Origin: CAZFER01 sp964517495
GTDB lineage: Bacteria; Hinthialibacterota; Hinthialibacteria; Hinthialibacterales; Hinthialibacteraceae
Length of the DNA: 64,000 bases
Direction: 5' to 3'
Assembly (NCBI GenBank): GCA_964517495.1
Contig: CAZFER010000027.1
Location: 11,469 to 75,468 of the forward strand
The notes under the pieces were generated by a model. That model searched no databases. It was not told the DNA's origin and saw nothing but the letters and a program-made list of their open reading frames with translations. The translations under genes and the position numbers were made by a program. This document shows, one piece after another, positions 17,832-25,658 of the stretch (position 1 is the stretch's first letter; every line of letters starts with the position of its first letter).

Positions 17832-20387
17832 TTAACCCAAGAGTGACAGGAAACTCTGTGGGAGAAAGTTTGCTTGAGATAAAACCGATACGCCGGATTG
17901 AAGCAATATCTGATCTTTGGCGAATTCGGATGATTCTTTGGCGATATCAACATCACGCAACCTTGATTCAGCCGCTGTCAGGTTTTCAGATGAGACGCTC
18001 AAGTTCGAAATAGTGCTTTCCAAACGGTTTGTAGCTGCACCGAGCAACGAACGGGTTCGATTAATCTGATTCAGGGCTTCATCCACAATTGTAATGGCTT
18101 CGTTGGCTCCATCAATTGTTCTCACGTCAATATCTTCAATCGTACGTCCACTTCCACGGCCAAAACCAAGGTTTTGTGAGGTTAAATCACCAATCGATGT
18201 TCTGAATTGCTCACCAGAAAAGGCACCAATATGAAAATTAATGGAATTATTGGTCGTCGAAATAATCAGCGTGGTGCCTGGATCCGGATCTTCCGTGGGT
18301 GATTTGGTGATATCCAGCACGTCATCAAAGTCGAGGGTTAACGAACGTGCTATCCCTTCCTCGAGGCTTCCATCATCGATAAAGGTGACATCCTGCTGTC
18401 CGTTTTGGAACGTCACTTTCGGACCGCCATTCAATTGGCCAACGTATTCATGGGAATCGACAATCAAGATGTCATTACCGACTTTAAGATTACTGCCCAA
18501 GCGGAAGGTAACTTGTTCCTGCACCTCGCCTTCTGCGGTGGCCTCCGGACCATATGCCGTGATCACTTCACCCGCTGTAGCACGCACGGCGGGGCCACCG
18601 TTTACACGTATGGTGGCTGTTTCGGCAAATCCTTCCTTAAGCAGGTGGGCATCGTCGACTAGCGTGTATGATGCAGGGGCATTTGAGCCATTGTTATAGG
18701 TCAAGGTAAAGTTAATTTTGGAATTATCACGGCCCAAATCATCCACGATCCGCAACTTTCCATCCGGCGATAAAGTAGCCACAGCTGTTTCGAATCGGGA
18801 TAGTTTTGAATCCATACTATTGACGGTATAGTCACGGGTTCGATAATTCAATTCGGCAATTAAGCCAGAAAGGCTGGCGAATTGAAAATCATTCAATACC
18901 GTATCGGTCGAGACGGTGTTACTGAATGTATAAGTGGCTTCAAACGTGGTACCATCAGCTTCCGTTCCCCGCAGGGTAAAGGTATCACCATCATATATGG
19001 TGGTTCCACCGGTGTAGATTCCATCGACAAAACTGCCGTTGAGTTCCAAACCATTAGAAGAACTTGTAAGCGATGCGGTGCGATTAATTGCCGCACCTGT
19101 CTGGCTGGTAAATGAAATGGTTCCATCAACAGTTCGGCTTTGCGCACCTTTGACGTCTTCGACGCTAATATTAAATTCACCGCTTCCAAAGGTGGTGCCT
19201 GTAATAGCGGTTACATTGTTCCCCACCTGGCCTGCACCTGATAAGACAGAGTTCAAACCTATAGCGCCGGATCGGGTGACACCTTTGGACTGGGTGACCA
19301 GATTGTCATTTCGCACAATTTTTATATCCATGCTGGATTCATTGATGGTTTCCATATCACTCACCATCAATAATCGGCCACGGTTGTTTCCTGTCGAATC
19401 GGCCAGGGTCACTGTGGTTCGAAATGAGCTGGGCACACTATCCGCCGTACTCGTCCCCCACAAGGCGACTTCTGCATTGTCAATCGCCTGATTGATGGCG
19501 CCAAGCAGCGAGGTGGACGCACTGCCGGTATCAGCGGATGTTCCCAACGTGGTAATATTGGAAGCGCTGATGGTCCCGCCAAACTTGGTAACACCGTCAG
19601 ATAAGACACCCTGAAAGGATACAATATCACCATTAACGACGGAAACGGTATTAAAAATACCTCCATTCCCAATTTGCAGACCGGAGGTGGCAGCCGTACC
19701 GTTTAAACCGCTGGTGGATGCAAAACGCGCCAGCGTCACAGCAATATCGGTCGCGTTTTGCACGCCGACATGCATGCTGCGTGTTACTCCATTATCGTCA
19801 AGACCGGGGGCCAGCTGGGCGTATCCATTCTTCGTTTTAACGATGTTAAGAAAATGAACACCATCTTCCAGCGTGTTTGATGTCGGCCCCGGGTCGACGG
19901 AAATTCCAAAATTTTGTGCTCCGTCCTGGCCGGGTTTGATTTCCGCTTTGACGCTGAAATCACCATTTAACAGGAAGTTGCTTCCGTATCGGGTGGTATT
20001 GGCGATTCGAGTGATCTCGTCAATACTCTGAAACACTTCATCCTGTAAGGCCTGACGGGCTTGTAAATCGTTCACTCCTGTGTTCCCCGCCTGAATCGCA
20101 AGGACACGGATCCGGTCAAGTCGTACGGTCATCTCCTCAAGCGCGCCTTCTGCGACATTGATCAAATTAATGCCGTCCTGGGCGTTCATCATGGCGCGGT
20201 TGAGGCCTTGGACCTGCGAGCGCAGGCGTGTGACGACCGTCATTCCGGCCGCATCATCCGCTGCGCGGTTGATCCGTAAGCCGGACGATAGCCGCTCAAT
20301 GCTTTTTTGCAACGCGCGACCGGTCATGTCCAGATTGCGATTGGCGTTGATGGCATTGAGATTGTTGTTAATCCTGGCAATACTCAT
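17832..20387 (-). CDS. fliC: Flagellin, large form (851 aa)
   Basis: Structural subunit of the flagellar filament, exported by the flagellar type III apparatus. Conserved N-terminal helices are visible: MSIARINNNLNAINANRNL, then IERLSSGLRINRAADDAAGM and LDRIRVLAIQAGN. The conserved C-terminal part runs from RTRSLLGAATNRLEST to the final SQANFLPQSFLSLLG. Typical flagellins have 270-500 residues. Here a surface-exposed central region of about 550 residues is inserted, with beta-rich modules that are clearly homologous to those in the paralogue at 21918-24485 (shared segments such as AITGTTFGSGEFNI versus AITGSTFDSGNFDI, and GLIAELNYRTRD versus GLIDELNYRARR). GGAGG lies six bases before the ATG, and a leader hairpin precedes that. 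Confidence 0.97.
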   Translation of the reverse strand: MSIARINNNLNAINANRNLDMTGRALQKSIERLSSGLRINRAADDAAGMTVVTRLRSQVQGLNRAMMNAQDGINLINVAEGALEEMTVRLDRIRVLAIQAGNTGVNDLQARQALQDEVFQSIDEITRIANTTRYGSNFLLNGDFSVKAEIKPGQDGAQNFGISVDPGPTSNTLEDGVHFLNIVKTKNGYAQLAPGLDDNGVTRSMHVGVQNATDIAVTLARFASTSGLNGTAATSGLQIGNGGIFNTVSVVNGDIVSFQGVLSDGVTKFGGTISASNITTLGTSADTGSASTSLLGAINQAIDNAEVALWGTSTADSVPSSFRTTVTLADSTGNNRGRLLMVSDMETINESSMDIKIVRNDNLVTQSKGVTRSGAIGLNSVLSGAGQVGNNVTAITGTTFGSGEFNISVEDVKGAQSRTVDGTISFTSQTGAAINRTASLTSSSNGLELNGSFVDGIYTGGTTIYDGDTFTLRGTEADGTTFEATYTFSNTVSTDTVLNDFQFASLSGLIAELNYRTRDYTVNSMDSKLSRFETAVATLSPDGKLRIVDDLGRDNSKINFTLTYNNGSNAPASYTLVDDAHLLKEGFAETATIRVNGGPAVRATAGEVITAYGPEATAEGEVQEQVTFRLGSNLKVGNDILIVDSHEYVGQLNGGPKVTFQNGQQDVTFIDDGSLEEGIARSLTLDFDDVLDITKSPTEDPDPGTTLIISTTNNSINFHIGAFSGEQFRTSIGDLTSQNLGFGRGSGRTIEDIDVRTIDGANEAITIVDEALNQINRTRSLLGAATNRLESTISNLSVSSENLTAAESRLRDVDIAKESSEFAKDQILLQSGVSVLSQANFLPQSFLSLLG

Positions 20388-20393
20388 GGTATT

Positions 20394-20431
20394 CCTCCGT
20401 GAATAGGGTCAAGCCGGTATCCATGCCGGCT
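20394..20431 (-). promoter_or_regulatory. Flagellin leader: hairpin plus Shine-Dalgarno, likely CsrA target
   Basis: In the message, AGCCGG / CCGGCT form a 6-bp stem (20412-20431) with loop CAUGGAUA, exposing GGA. Thirteen bases later comes the ribosome site GGAGG (20394-20398), also containing GGA. The same geometry, including the 13-base spacing, precedes the other flagellin. CsrA binds GGA in hairpin loops and at ribosome sites, and in Bacillus subtilis it represses the flagellin message through two such sites. The assignment here is an inference. Confidence 0.6.
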
Positions 20432-20506
20432 ATAGATTGTGACGCAGGGTTAAAACCTACGTCGATATTTTTCTCCAATGGCACCGGGGGTGCTGTTTTG
20501 TGATGG

Positions 20507-20542
20507 GTGTGCCGGGACGTCGAGTGAGTCGTCCCGGCACAC
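20507..20542. terminator. Perfect 13-bp inverted repeat in the first flagellin leader
   Basis: GTGTGCCGGGACG and CGTCCCGGCACAC flank a 10-base loop. On the plus strand TTTT follows, as in a factor-independent terminator. On the minus strand the hairpin would lie about 120 bases upstream of the flagellin start. It may insulate the flagellin from plus-strand transcription or act as a leader structure. Confidence 0.6.
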
Positions 20543-20850
20543 TTTTCAAAACAACCGGCGCGATTGGTTGCTTTTGGCTTCGATAAACCTCGCCACCAGG
20601 CCTGCCTTATGGGCGCTGTAGAAAAGGCACGCACGTGTGAGGTTTAACGCTGGCCACCCTACGTGTGTAAGATTGCCATCTTGCCTTCACAATCAACCTC
20701 TCGTCGGCACCAGGTGGTCAGCCTGGCTTATCAACTTCTCATTGGCCGGTGATAAAGACGAGCTATGTAAATATGTAAGACGTATGACCTCCTCGTGGTG
20801 TGGGTGATCCCACCTTTAGTTTTTATCTATATTATTTATATATAAATTAA

Positions 20851-20877
20851 TTATCATGAACTCATTATTTTTCTTTG
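20851..20877 (-). promoter_or_regulatory. Possible weak promoter for the first flagellin
   Basis: Reading leftwards, CAAAGAAA, 11 bases, then CATGATAA. This keeps the spacing and the GATAA core of sigma-28 promoters but matches fewer bases than the clear one at 24694-24720. It lies in a very AT-rich stretch about 465 bp upstream of the start, so the leader would be long. Confidence 0.3.
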
Positions 20878-20909
20878 GCAATCAGGCATTCATTTTCAAG
20901 CGATGATCT

Positions 20910-21473
20910 TTACTGTAATGCTGCCGGAGCGGATGAGGTGGCGATCGGCCCGGCTGAAGACACGGGTGTCACCCGTTTATCCGCCAGGTTGATGATCTTC
21001 TCAGCCGTTTGCCCGCCTTGCTTCCGTCTGGCAGCCATAAATGCCACCGTTTCTTCTGATTGGAGTATGACTTGCACCGGCCATATCGGCAGTTCGCTTA
21101 TAAGCACCGGTGGCTTGTTAACCCGGGGCGGTGTTACGATGGGAGGTTCCTGACAGAACCGAAAGGGAATTCGGGAAATCAACAAGGCATACAGACGTTT
21201 GAGCATTCGGGACAACCAGGTAGACCCTTTCCTTCTTTCGGTGTGTTCAGGAACCTCCATCAATCGTTCATTTTTATTGCCTGGTGTGCAGTATGAACAC
21301 TGTTTCGGCTGAAGAATTTCCACTCTATCCAATGGACGGAGGAAGAAGAACGTCCATCGGATAGCGTAGTGGATTATCCGTCGCACCCGGTTATTCTTCT
21401 GGCCGTTACGTGATGCAAGCAACTTGCTGCTTGGTAGAGCATCATACACACTGGTGTTCATATCCTTCTTCAT
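20910..21473 (-). CDS. Hypothetical protein between the two flagellins
   Basis: A 187-aa frame starting MKKDMNTSVYDALPSSK with ATG at 21473 preceded by GGTGGAGG at a workable distance. The product is basic, with a hydrophobic patch (HYAIRWTFFFLRPL, about residues 35-48), a CSYC pair near residue 60, a Pro-rich middle (PPIVTPPRVNKPPV) and a C-terminal stretch containing GQTAEKIINLADKRV. I recognise no family, and no flagellar chaperone or FlaG signature is visible. Its placement between the flagellins on the same strand suggests a flagellum-related or regulatory role. It could still be a chance frame, since its composition is not strongly protein-like. Confidence 0.45.
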   Translation of the reverse strand: MKKDMNTSVYDALPSSKLLASRNGQKNNRVRRIIHYAIRWTFFFLRPLDRVEILQPKQCSYCTPGNKNERLMEVPEHTERRKGSTWLSRMLKRLYALLISRIPFRFCQEPPIVTPPRVNKPPVLISELPIWPVQVILQSEETVAFMAARRKQGGQTAEKIINLADKRVTPVSSAGPIATSSAPAALQ

Positions 21474-21527
21474 CAGGCAACCTCCACCTCTCGTTTTAAC
21501 ACATAAGCCATATCTCGCACATATGGA

Positions 21528-21626
21528 TCATGTAAACGCTAAATAACGAGCGGATTTCTTTTTAAAGTTGCGGCGCATCCATTTTATTAGTTGCGTGACG
21601 GAATAAAGCACAGTATAGCGATTCAT
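21528..21626 (-). CDS. Small basic protein (32 aa) with strong ribosome site
   Basis: ATG at 21626 is preceded by a perfect AAGGAGG eight bases away, the best ribosome site in the neighbourhood. The product starts MNRYTVLYSVTQLIKW and continues with a strongly basic tail (RRNFKKKSAR), an amphipathic-then-basic layout. It lies downstream of the flagellin at 21918-24485, after a structured intergenic RNA, and 54 bp before the 187-aa hypothetical gene. The ribosome site sits in ACAAGGAGG, again compatible with CsrA control. No family is recognised, and it may be a leader peptide. Confidence 0.5.
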   Translation of the reverse strand: MNRYTVLYSVTQLIKWMRRNFKKKSARYLAFT

Positions 21627-21689
21627 GATGAGAACCTCCTTGTTATATGGTTCTTATCCATACAATTTACATATAAACCTTTCGGTTTC

Positions 21690-21878
21690 GAGACGCTGCC
21701 AAATTGGTAGAATCCACTTATGGATGAGGGTTCCGTTTGGCAGGCTTCGTCTCTTCAATGATTCACCAAGCGAGGGCTTCGATGAATCATTCAATAGACA
21801 AAGAATGGGTGCATGTTTTTCTTTCTCCTTTATGTCTTCATCTCGGGGTGAGGAGGCGGAGCTAGTCTCCCCACCCCG
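21690..21878 (-). other. Structured intergenic RNA region downstream of the second flagellin
   Basis: Three inverted repeats in series: 21844-21878 (12-bp stem with one mismatch, CGGGGTGAGGAG against CTCCCCACCCCG), 21757-21791 (AATGATTCA / TGAATCATT), and 21690-21753 (GAGACG+CTGCCAAA against TTTGGCAG+CGTCTC with a 4-base bulge). None is followed by a clear T-tract on the flagellin strand. The series could be a 3' UTR, a small RNA, or a leader for the 32-aa frame. Confidence 0.5.
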
Positions 21879-21917
21879 TTACATCTTTTTGTGGTGACCG
21901 AATAGTAACCCGTTTCC

Positions 21918-24485
21918 TTATCCGAGCAACGACAACAATCCTTGCGGAAGGAAGTTGGCTTGGGCAAGAACGGAAGTACCTGCTTGGAATAAAATTTGGT
22001 TCGATGTAAAGTCAGCAACTTCGCTTGATAAATCAACGTCACTGATGCGTGATTCCGCCGAGTTCAAATTCTCAGAATTGACAGAAAGGCTGCCGACGGT
22101 GATTTCCAACCGGTTGGTTAATGCACCAAGTGACGTTCGAGTCCGGTTGATTTGATCCAGAGCCTCATCGATGATTTTCAGCGCTTCGTTGGCACCGCTT
22201 ACGGTAGTGACATTGATATCGGATACCGTGCGGCCACTGCCTCGTCCAAAGCCGATATTGTCCCCCCGCAGATCTGGTATATTGATCTGAAGTTCCTGAT
22301 TATTGAAAGGTCCAATTTGAAAATTTAATGCACTATTTACAGTTGTAAGTTGAATGGTTCCCCCGGTATTGGTTGTACCATCCGTGGGTGGCCCCGTAAC
22401 GTCCAGAATGGCGTCAAAGTCAAGTTTCAGAGTTTCCGTGCGGCCGACACTGGTCCCACTTTCAAAAATGACATTATTATCCCCGTTTTGGAATGTGACG
22501 GCAGCACCACCGTTGAGCGAGCCAATAAATTCCTGAGCGACAATTTCTGCCGTATCACTGCCACGCCGGAAGAGGGTGTCCTCAATATCATCGCGTGATC
22601 CAGCACCCAAATGAATGGTTAATTGTTCCTGCGCTTCTCCAAATTTTGTGGGTTCCGGGCCATACAGCGTAGCAACCTGACCGGTTCGAACTCGTTGCAC
22701 CGGCCCTCCACCAATGGACATATTGGCTTCTTCCGGATTACCCGTTGTGATAACCTGAGCCCTATCCGTGAGGGTTTTTGGCGTTTCGTCGTTGGCAAAG
22801 GTCTTGTCTCGTATGGTCATAAACAAATTTGACTCTGAGTGATCCGCAACATCATCAATCAGCTGAAGTGTACCTTGCCCGGTCAGGGTTACCGTCGCAT
22901 CCAAAAAGCCTTCGCTAAGACGGGCGGAACCATCAGGCGCACGTCGGGCACGATAATTCAGCTCATCGATAAGCCCGTCCATTGTGGCGATTTTGGCATC
23001 CGATAAATTTGTATCGTCATTGCTATCCGTGGAAATGGTAAAGGTTGTCTCAAATTTAGTGCCATCCGCATGAGTCCCTTCAATCGTGATGGTGTCATCG
23101 GCCGCCAACCGAATGCCATCATTACCCACGGTAAATGTATTGTTCACAAACGTTCCATTTATTACCGCCCCACTGGCCAAACTGGTGGTCCGCGTAATGA
23201 TTGATCCTGCTTCATTGCGGAATTGAAGGGTGGTTTCCACTTTTCGCTGGTTGGGCTGGATAACATCCGTCACGTTGATATCAAAGTTTCCTGAATCAAA
23301 TGTTGATCCCGTTATGGCTTGTACGGTGTTTCCATATTGCGCACCAACATCAAGCCCTTTCACAAAATCCCGGGTGGTATCCACTGTATGTTTTAATTCG
23401 CCATTATTGTCTATAATACTGAAATTGATATTAAACTGGGATTGCGCATGGGTCACATCACTGTTTGTAGTGCTGGTTGTACCATCCGCTTTGGCACTCA
23501 TGAATCGAATACGGCCGCTTCCTTCGGCTTGGGATAACGTATTCAATGGAATAGACACATGGGTTTGCACAAAATTGGCAGGAATATCCGCTTCTTCCAC
23601 ACCAAATAGGATCACTTCTGCATTGTCGATAGCGGTTTGGACTTCCTGGATCAAATCCTGCATACTGTTGATCCCACCTGCATCAGTCACACTCAAAGCA
23701 CCAGCAAAAGGCGTAACCCCATCCGATAACACCCCTTGAAAGGTTATAATGTCCGTCCCCACGATCGATACGTTATCAAAGGTCAATTGGTTTAAATCAT
23801 CGGTATAGGCAGCCGCATTGCCTGCATTTAAAAACCGTCCCGTGGTGACTGCAATATCTGTGGCATCCTGAATCCCCGTGGCATAGACCGTTTGATCATC
23901 CTCTTTTTTGAAAGGAAGAATATTGGTGGAACCAGATACGGTTTTGATGACATTTAAAAATGAAGTCCCCGATGCCAGGTTGCTTGCATTTGGATCAGAT
24001 GAAATTTTCACACCAATATCATCCTGACCGGTTTTGATCCCGGTTGCATTGGCATTGTCACCTGTGAAAAGAAATCGCGTGCCAAATCGGGCGGTGGATG
24101 CAATTCGATTAACTTCATCCACTTGCTGAAACACTTCATCCTGAATCGCCTGAATCGCGGCTGAATCGAATGCCCCTTGGTTTGCAGCCTGGATCGACAA
24201 CTCACGAATCCTCTGTAAACTGGTTACCAAAGAATCCAGAGAAGCTTCTGTGGTGTTGATCATACTCATCCCACTTTGGGCATTTTGTATGGCCATATCG
24301 GTTCCACGAATCTGGGTACGCAGGCGTTCGCGAATGGTCAGACCGGTTGCATCATCGCCCGCACGATTGATCCGTAAACCGGATGAGAGTTTTTCAATGT
24401 TTTTGGACAGTCGATTGCCAGCATCGTTCAAGTGACGAATGGCTGATAGAGATGCAACATTATTGTTAATGCGAGAGATGCTCAT
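21918..24485 (-). CDS. fliC: Flagellin, large form (855 aa)
   Basis: Second filament protein. N-terminal MSISRINNNVASLSAIRHL, IEKLSSGLRINRAGDDATGL and LQRIRELSIQAANQG are classical flagellin helices. The C-terminal part contains RTRTSLGALTNRLE and ends LAQANFLPQGLLSLLG. It has a ~550-residue central insertion homologous to that of the other flagellin, and the two differ mostly in loops. This copy is closer to the standard consensus at the N-terminus (LSIQAANQG). Expression signals are the clearest in the window: a sigma-28-type promoter about 210 bp upstream and a hairpin plus ribosome site just before the ATG. Confidence 0.97.
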   Translation of the reverse strand: MSISRINNNVASLSAIRHLNDAGNRLSKNIEKLSSGLRINRAGDDATGLTIRERLRTQIRGTDMAIQNAQSGMSMINTTEASLDSLVTSLQRIRELSIQAANQGAFDSAAIQAIQDEVFQQVDEVNRIASTARFGTRFLFTGDNANATGIKTGQDDIGVKISSDPNASNLASGTSFLNVIKTVSGSTNILPFKKEDDQTVYATGIQDATDIAVTTGRFLNAGNAAAYTDDLNQLTFDNVSIVGTDIITFQGVLSDGVTPFAGALSVTDAGGINSMQDLIQEVQTAIDNAEVILFGVEEADIPANFVQTHVSIPLNTLSQAEGSGRIRFMSAKADGTTSTTNSDVTHAQSQFNINFSIIDNNGELKHTVDTTRDFVKGLDVGAQYGNTVQAITGSTFDSGNFDINVTDVIQPNQRKVETTLQFRNEAGSIITRTTSLASGAVINGTFVNNTFTVGNDGIRLAADDTITIEGTHADGTKFETTFTISTDSNDDTNLSDAKIATMDGLIDELNYRARRAPDGSARLSEGFLDATVTLTGQGTLQLIDDVADHSESNLFMTIRDKTFANDETPKTLTDRAQVITTGNPEEANMSIGGGPVQRVRTGQVATLYGPEPTKFGEAQEQLTIHLGAGSRDDIEDTLFRRGSDTAEIVAQEFIGSLNGGAAVTFQNGDNNVIFESGTSVGRTETLKLDFDAILDVTGPPTDGTTNTGGTIQLTTVNSALNFQIGPFNNQELQINIPDLRGDNIGFGRGSGRTVSDINVTTVSGANEALKIIDEALDQINRTRTSLGALTNRLEITVGSLSVNSENLNSAESRISDVDLSSEVADFTSNQILFQAGTSVLAQANFLPQGLLSLLG

Positions 24486-24491
24486 TTTCGT

Positions 24492-24530
24492 ATCCTCCGT
24501 GATACATGTAGACCGACAATCCTTGTCGGT
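24492..24530 (-). promoter_or_regulatory. Flagellin leader: AGGAU-loop hairpin plus Shine-Dalgarno, likely CsrA target
   Basis: In the message, ACCGACA / TGTCGGT form a perfect 7-bp stem with loop AGGAU (24512-24530). ACAAGGAUUGU closely resembles the selected CsrA consensus RUACARGGAUGU. Thirteen bases later comes GGAGGAU (24492-24498), the ribosome site, six bases before the ATG. Two GGA sites, one in a loop and one on the ribosome site, match the known CsrA-repressed flagellin leader layout. Confidence 0.68.
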
Positions 24531-24693
24531 ATGAGCGCTCTTACCCGTCCTGGGTAAGTAACGTGAGCGTGTTTTTCACCGCATTGTCCGAGGGGGGCTC
24601 TCTCGGTCACTCATCCTTGAGTGCTACGGTTTATGTTTTTTCTAACCCCTGATGTATCGCCCTCCATGAGGTCAAATGTTAAGTCACCCATTG

Positions 24694-24720
24694 TTATCGA
24701 CACCCTGATAGAGGTCTTTA
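24694..24720 (-). promoter_or_regulatory. Sigma-28 (FliA)-type flagellin promoter
   Basis: Reading leftwards: TAAAGACC, exactly 11 bases, GTCGATAA. The FliA consensus is TAAAGTTT-N11-GCCGATAA, so spacing, TAAAG and CGATAA all match. Transcription would start near 24687, leaving a leader of about 200 bases that ends in the hairpin at 24512-24530. Confidence 0.8.
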
Positions 24721-24953
24721 AGTTTTTTTTGTTTTTTCACAGATTTTTTTTTGGGGGATATACGCGCCCCCATTCAATCCCTTCCTGCCTGGGAATCTGA
24801 AAAATTCGGTCTTTTGAACCACCCGATGCAATTTGAACGATCCACTTAAACGATCCACTAATACGTTTTAAATGAATTTACGCTTCTTGATTGTATGGAA
24901 TAGTGCTGCTATTTTTATTCTTCATTCTAATAAGACTATATAAAAGGTTCCCA

Positions 24954-25367
24954 ATGGAAAAAACACTACTACTTGTTAAACCGGATGGTGTCAGGCGAAA
25001 ATTAACCGGTGAGATTATCTCCCGTATGGAACGGCGAGGCTGGAACCTGATCGCAATGAAATTGTTGAAAATACCCAGCGAACTTGCCGAACGCCATTAC
25101 GCGGAGCATAAAGAAAAACCTTTTTTCCCCGAATTACTTGAATATATTACGGGTGGGCCTGTCGTGGCGATGATCTGGGAAGGGGATCAGATCGTTTCAG
25201 CAACTCGCACCATGATGGGTAAAACCAACCCCATTGAAGCTTTGCCGGGGACCATCCGTGGCGATTATGGTAATGATTTTACTCAAAACATCGTTCATGG
25301 GAGTGATTCGCCGGAAAGCGCAGAACGAGAAATAGCCCTGTTCTTCAAGCCTGATGAACTTTGTTAA
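24954..25367 (+). CDS. ndk: Nucleoside diphosphate kinase
   Basis: Transfers the gamma phosphate of ATP to other nucleoside diphosphates through a phosphohistidine, balancing NTP pools. The start is set at ATG 24954, preceded by AAAAGG, because the protein then begins EKTLLLVKPDGVRR, the universal NDK N-terminus. A longer upstream frame adds residues not found in the family. The product has 137 aa, the usual length. The active-site His is His115 in NIVHGSDS, with RGDYGNDF just before it. The stop is followed after 80 bp by a tRNA gene. Confidence 0.97.
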   Translation: MEKTLLLVKPDGVRRKLTGEIISRMERRGWNLIAMKLLKIPSELAERHYAEHKEKPFFPELLEYITGGPVVAMIWEGDQIVSATRTMMGKTNPIEALPGTIRGDYGNDFTQNIVHGSDSPESAEREIALFFKPDELC

Positions 25368-25447
25368 CCAGAAACAAGTTCAAAACCAGAAAAAGTGCGC
25401 GCCGGTACTCTGCACAATTTATTTTATGTGCTAAAATGAAAATGTAT

Positions 25448-25521
25448 GGCGGCGTAGCTCAAGTGGTTAGAGCACACGGCTCATATCCGTGGCGTTCGGG
25501 GTTCAAGTCCCTGCGCCGCTA
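25448..25521 (+). tRNA. tRNA with CAT anticodon (elongator Met, or Ile2)
   Basis: Full cloverleaf of 74 nt without an encoded CCA. Acceptor GGCGGCG pairs with CGCCGCT (first pair G-U), D arm GCTC/GAGC, anticodon arm CACGG-CTCATAT-CCGTG with CAT at 25482-25484, variable loop GCGTT, and T arm CGGGG-TTCAAGT-CCCTG. It lacks the three G-C pairs in the anticodon stem typical of initiator tRNA, so it is elongator Met or a lysidine-modified Ile tRNA. Sequence alone does not decide between these. Confidence 0.95.
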
Positions 25522-25658
25522 TTTTGTTATAGCTATCCACAGCAATTGTGTGTACACAACTTGCTGTTTCACATCATACTAAACCATAATGCACCTGTGA
25601 TTTTTGATTCGTAGTTTGAATTGATTTTTCGTAAATTACCGTTTAGGTTTTTCAAATA

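Noticed and set aside
20477..20497. Sigma-54-like TGGCACC..TGCTG
   Set aside because: On the plus strand with nothing to express, and spacing does not fit well.
20368..20634. 88-aa minus-strand frame across the flagellin start
   Set aside because: Covers the leader hairpins and ribosome site of the flagellin in another frame; composition is not protein-like.
21690..21753. tRNA-like segment (TTGGTAGAATCC, GGGTTCC)
   Set aside because: No acceptor or anticodon arm can be formed; better explained as an inverted repeat.
21791..21814. Seven-codon leader peptide after AAAGGAG (minus strand)
   Set aside because: Too short to judge; no attenuator-like downstream structure with a T-tract.
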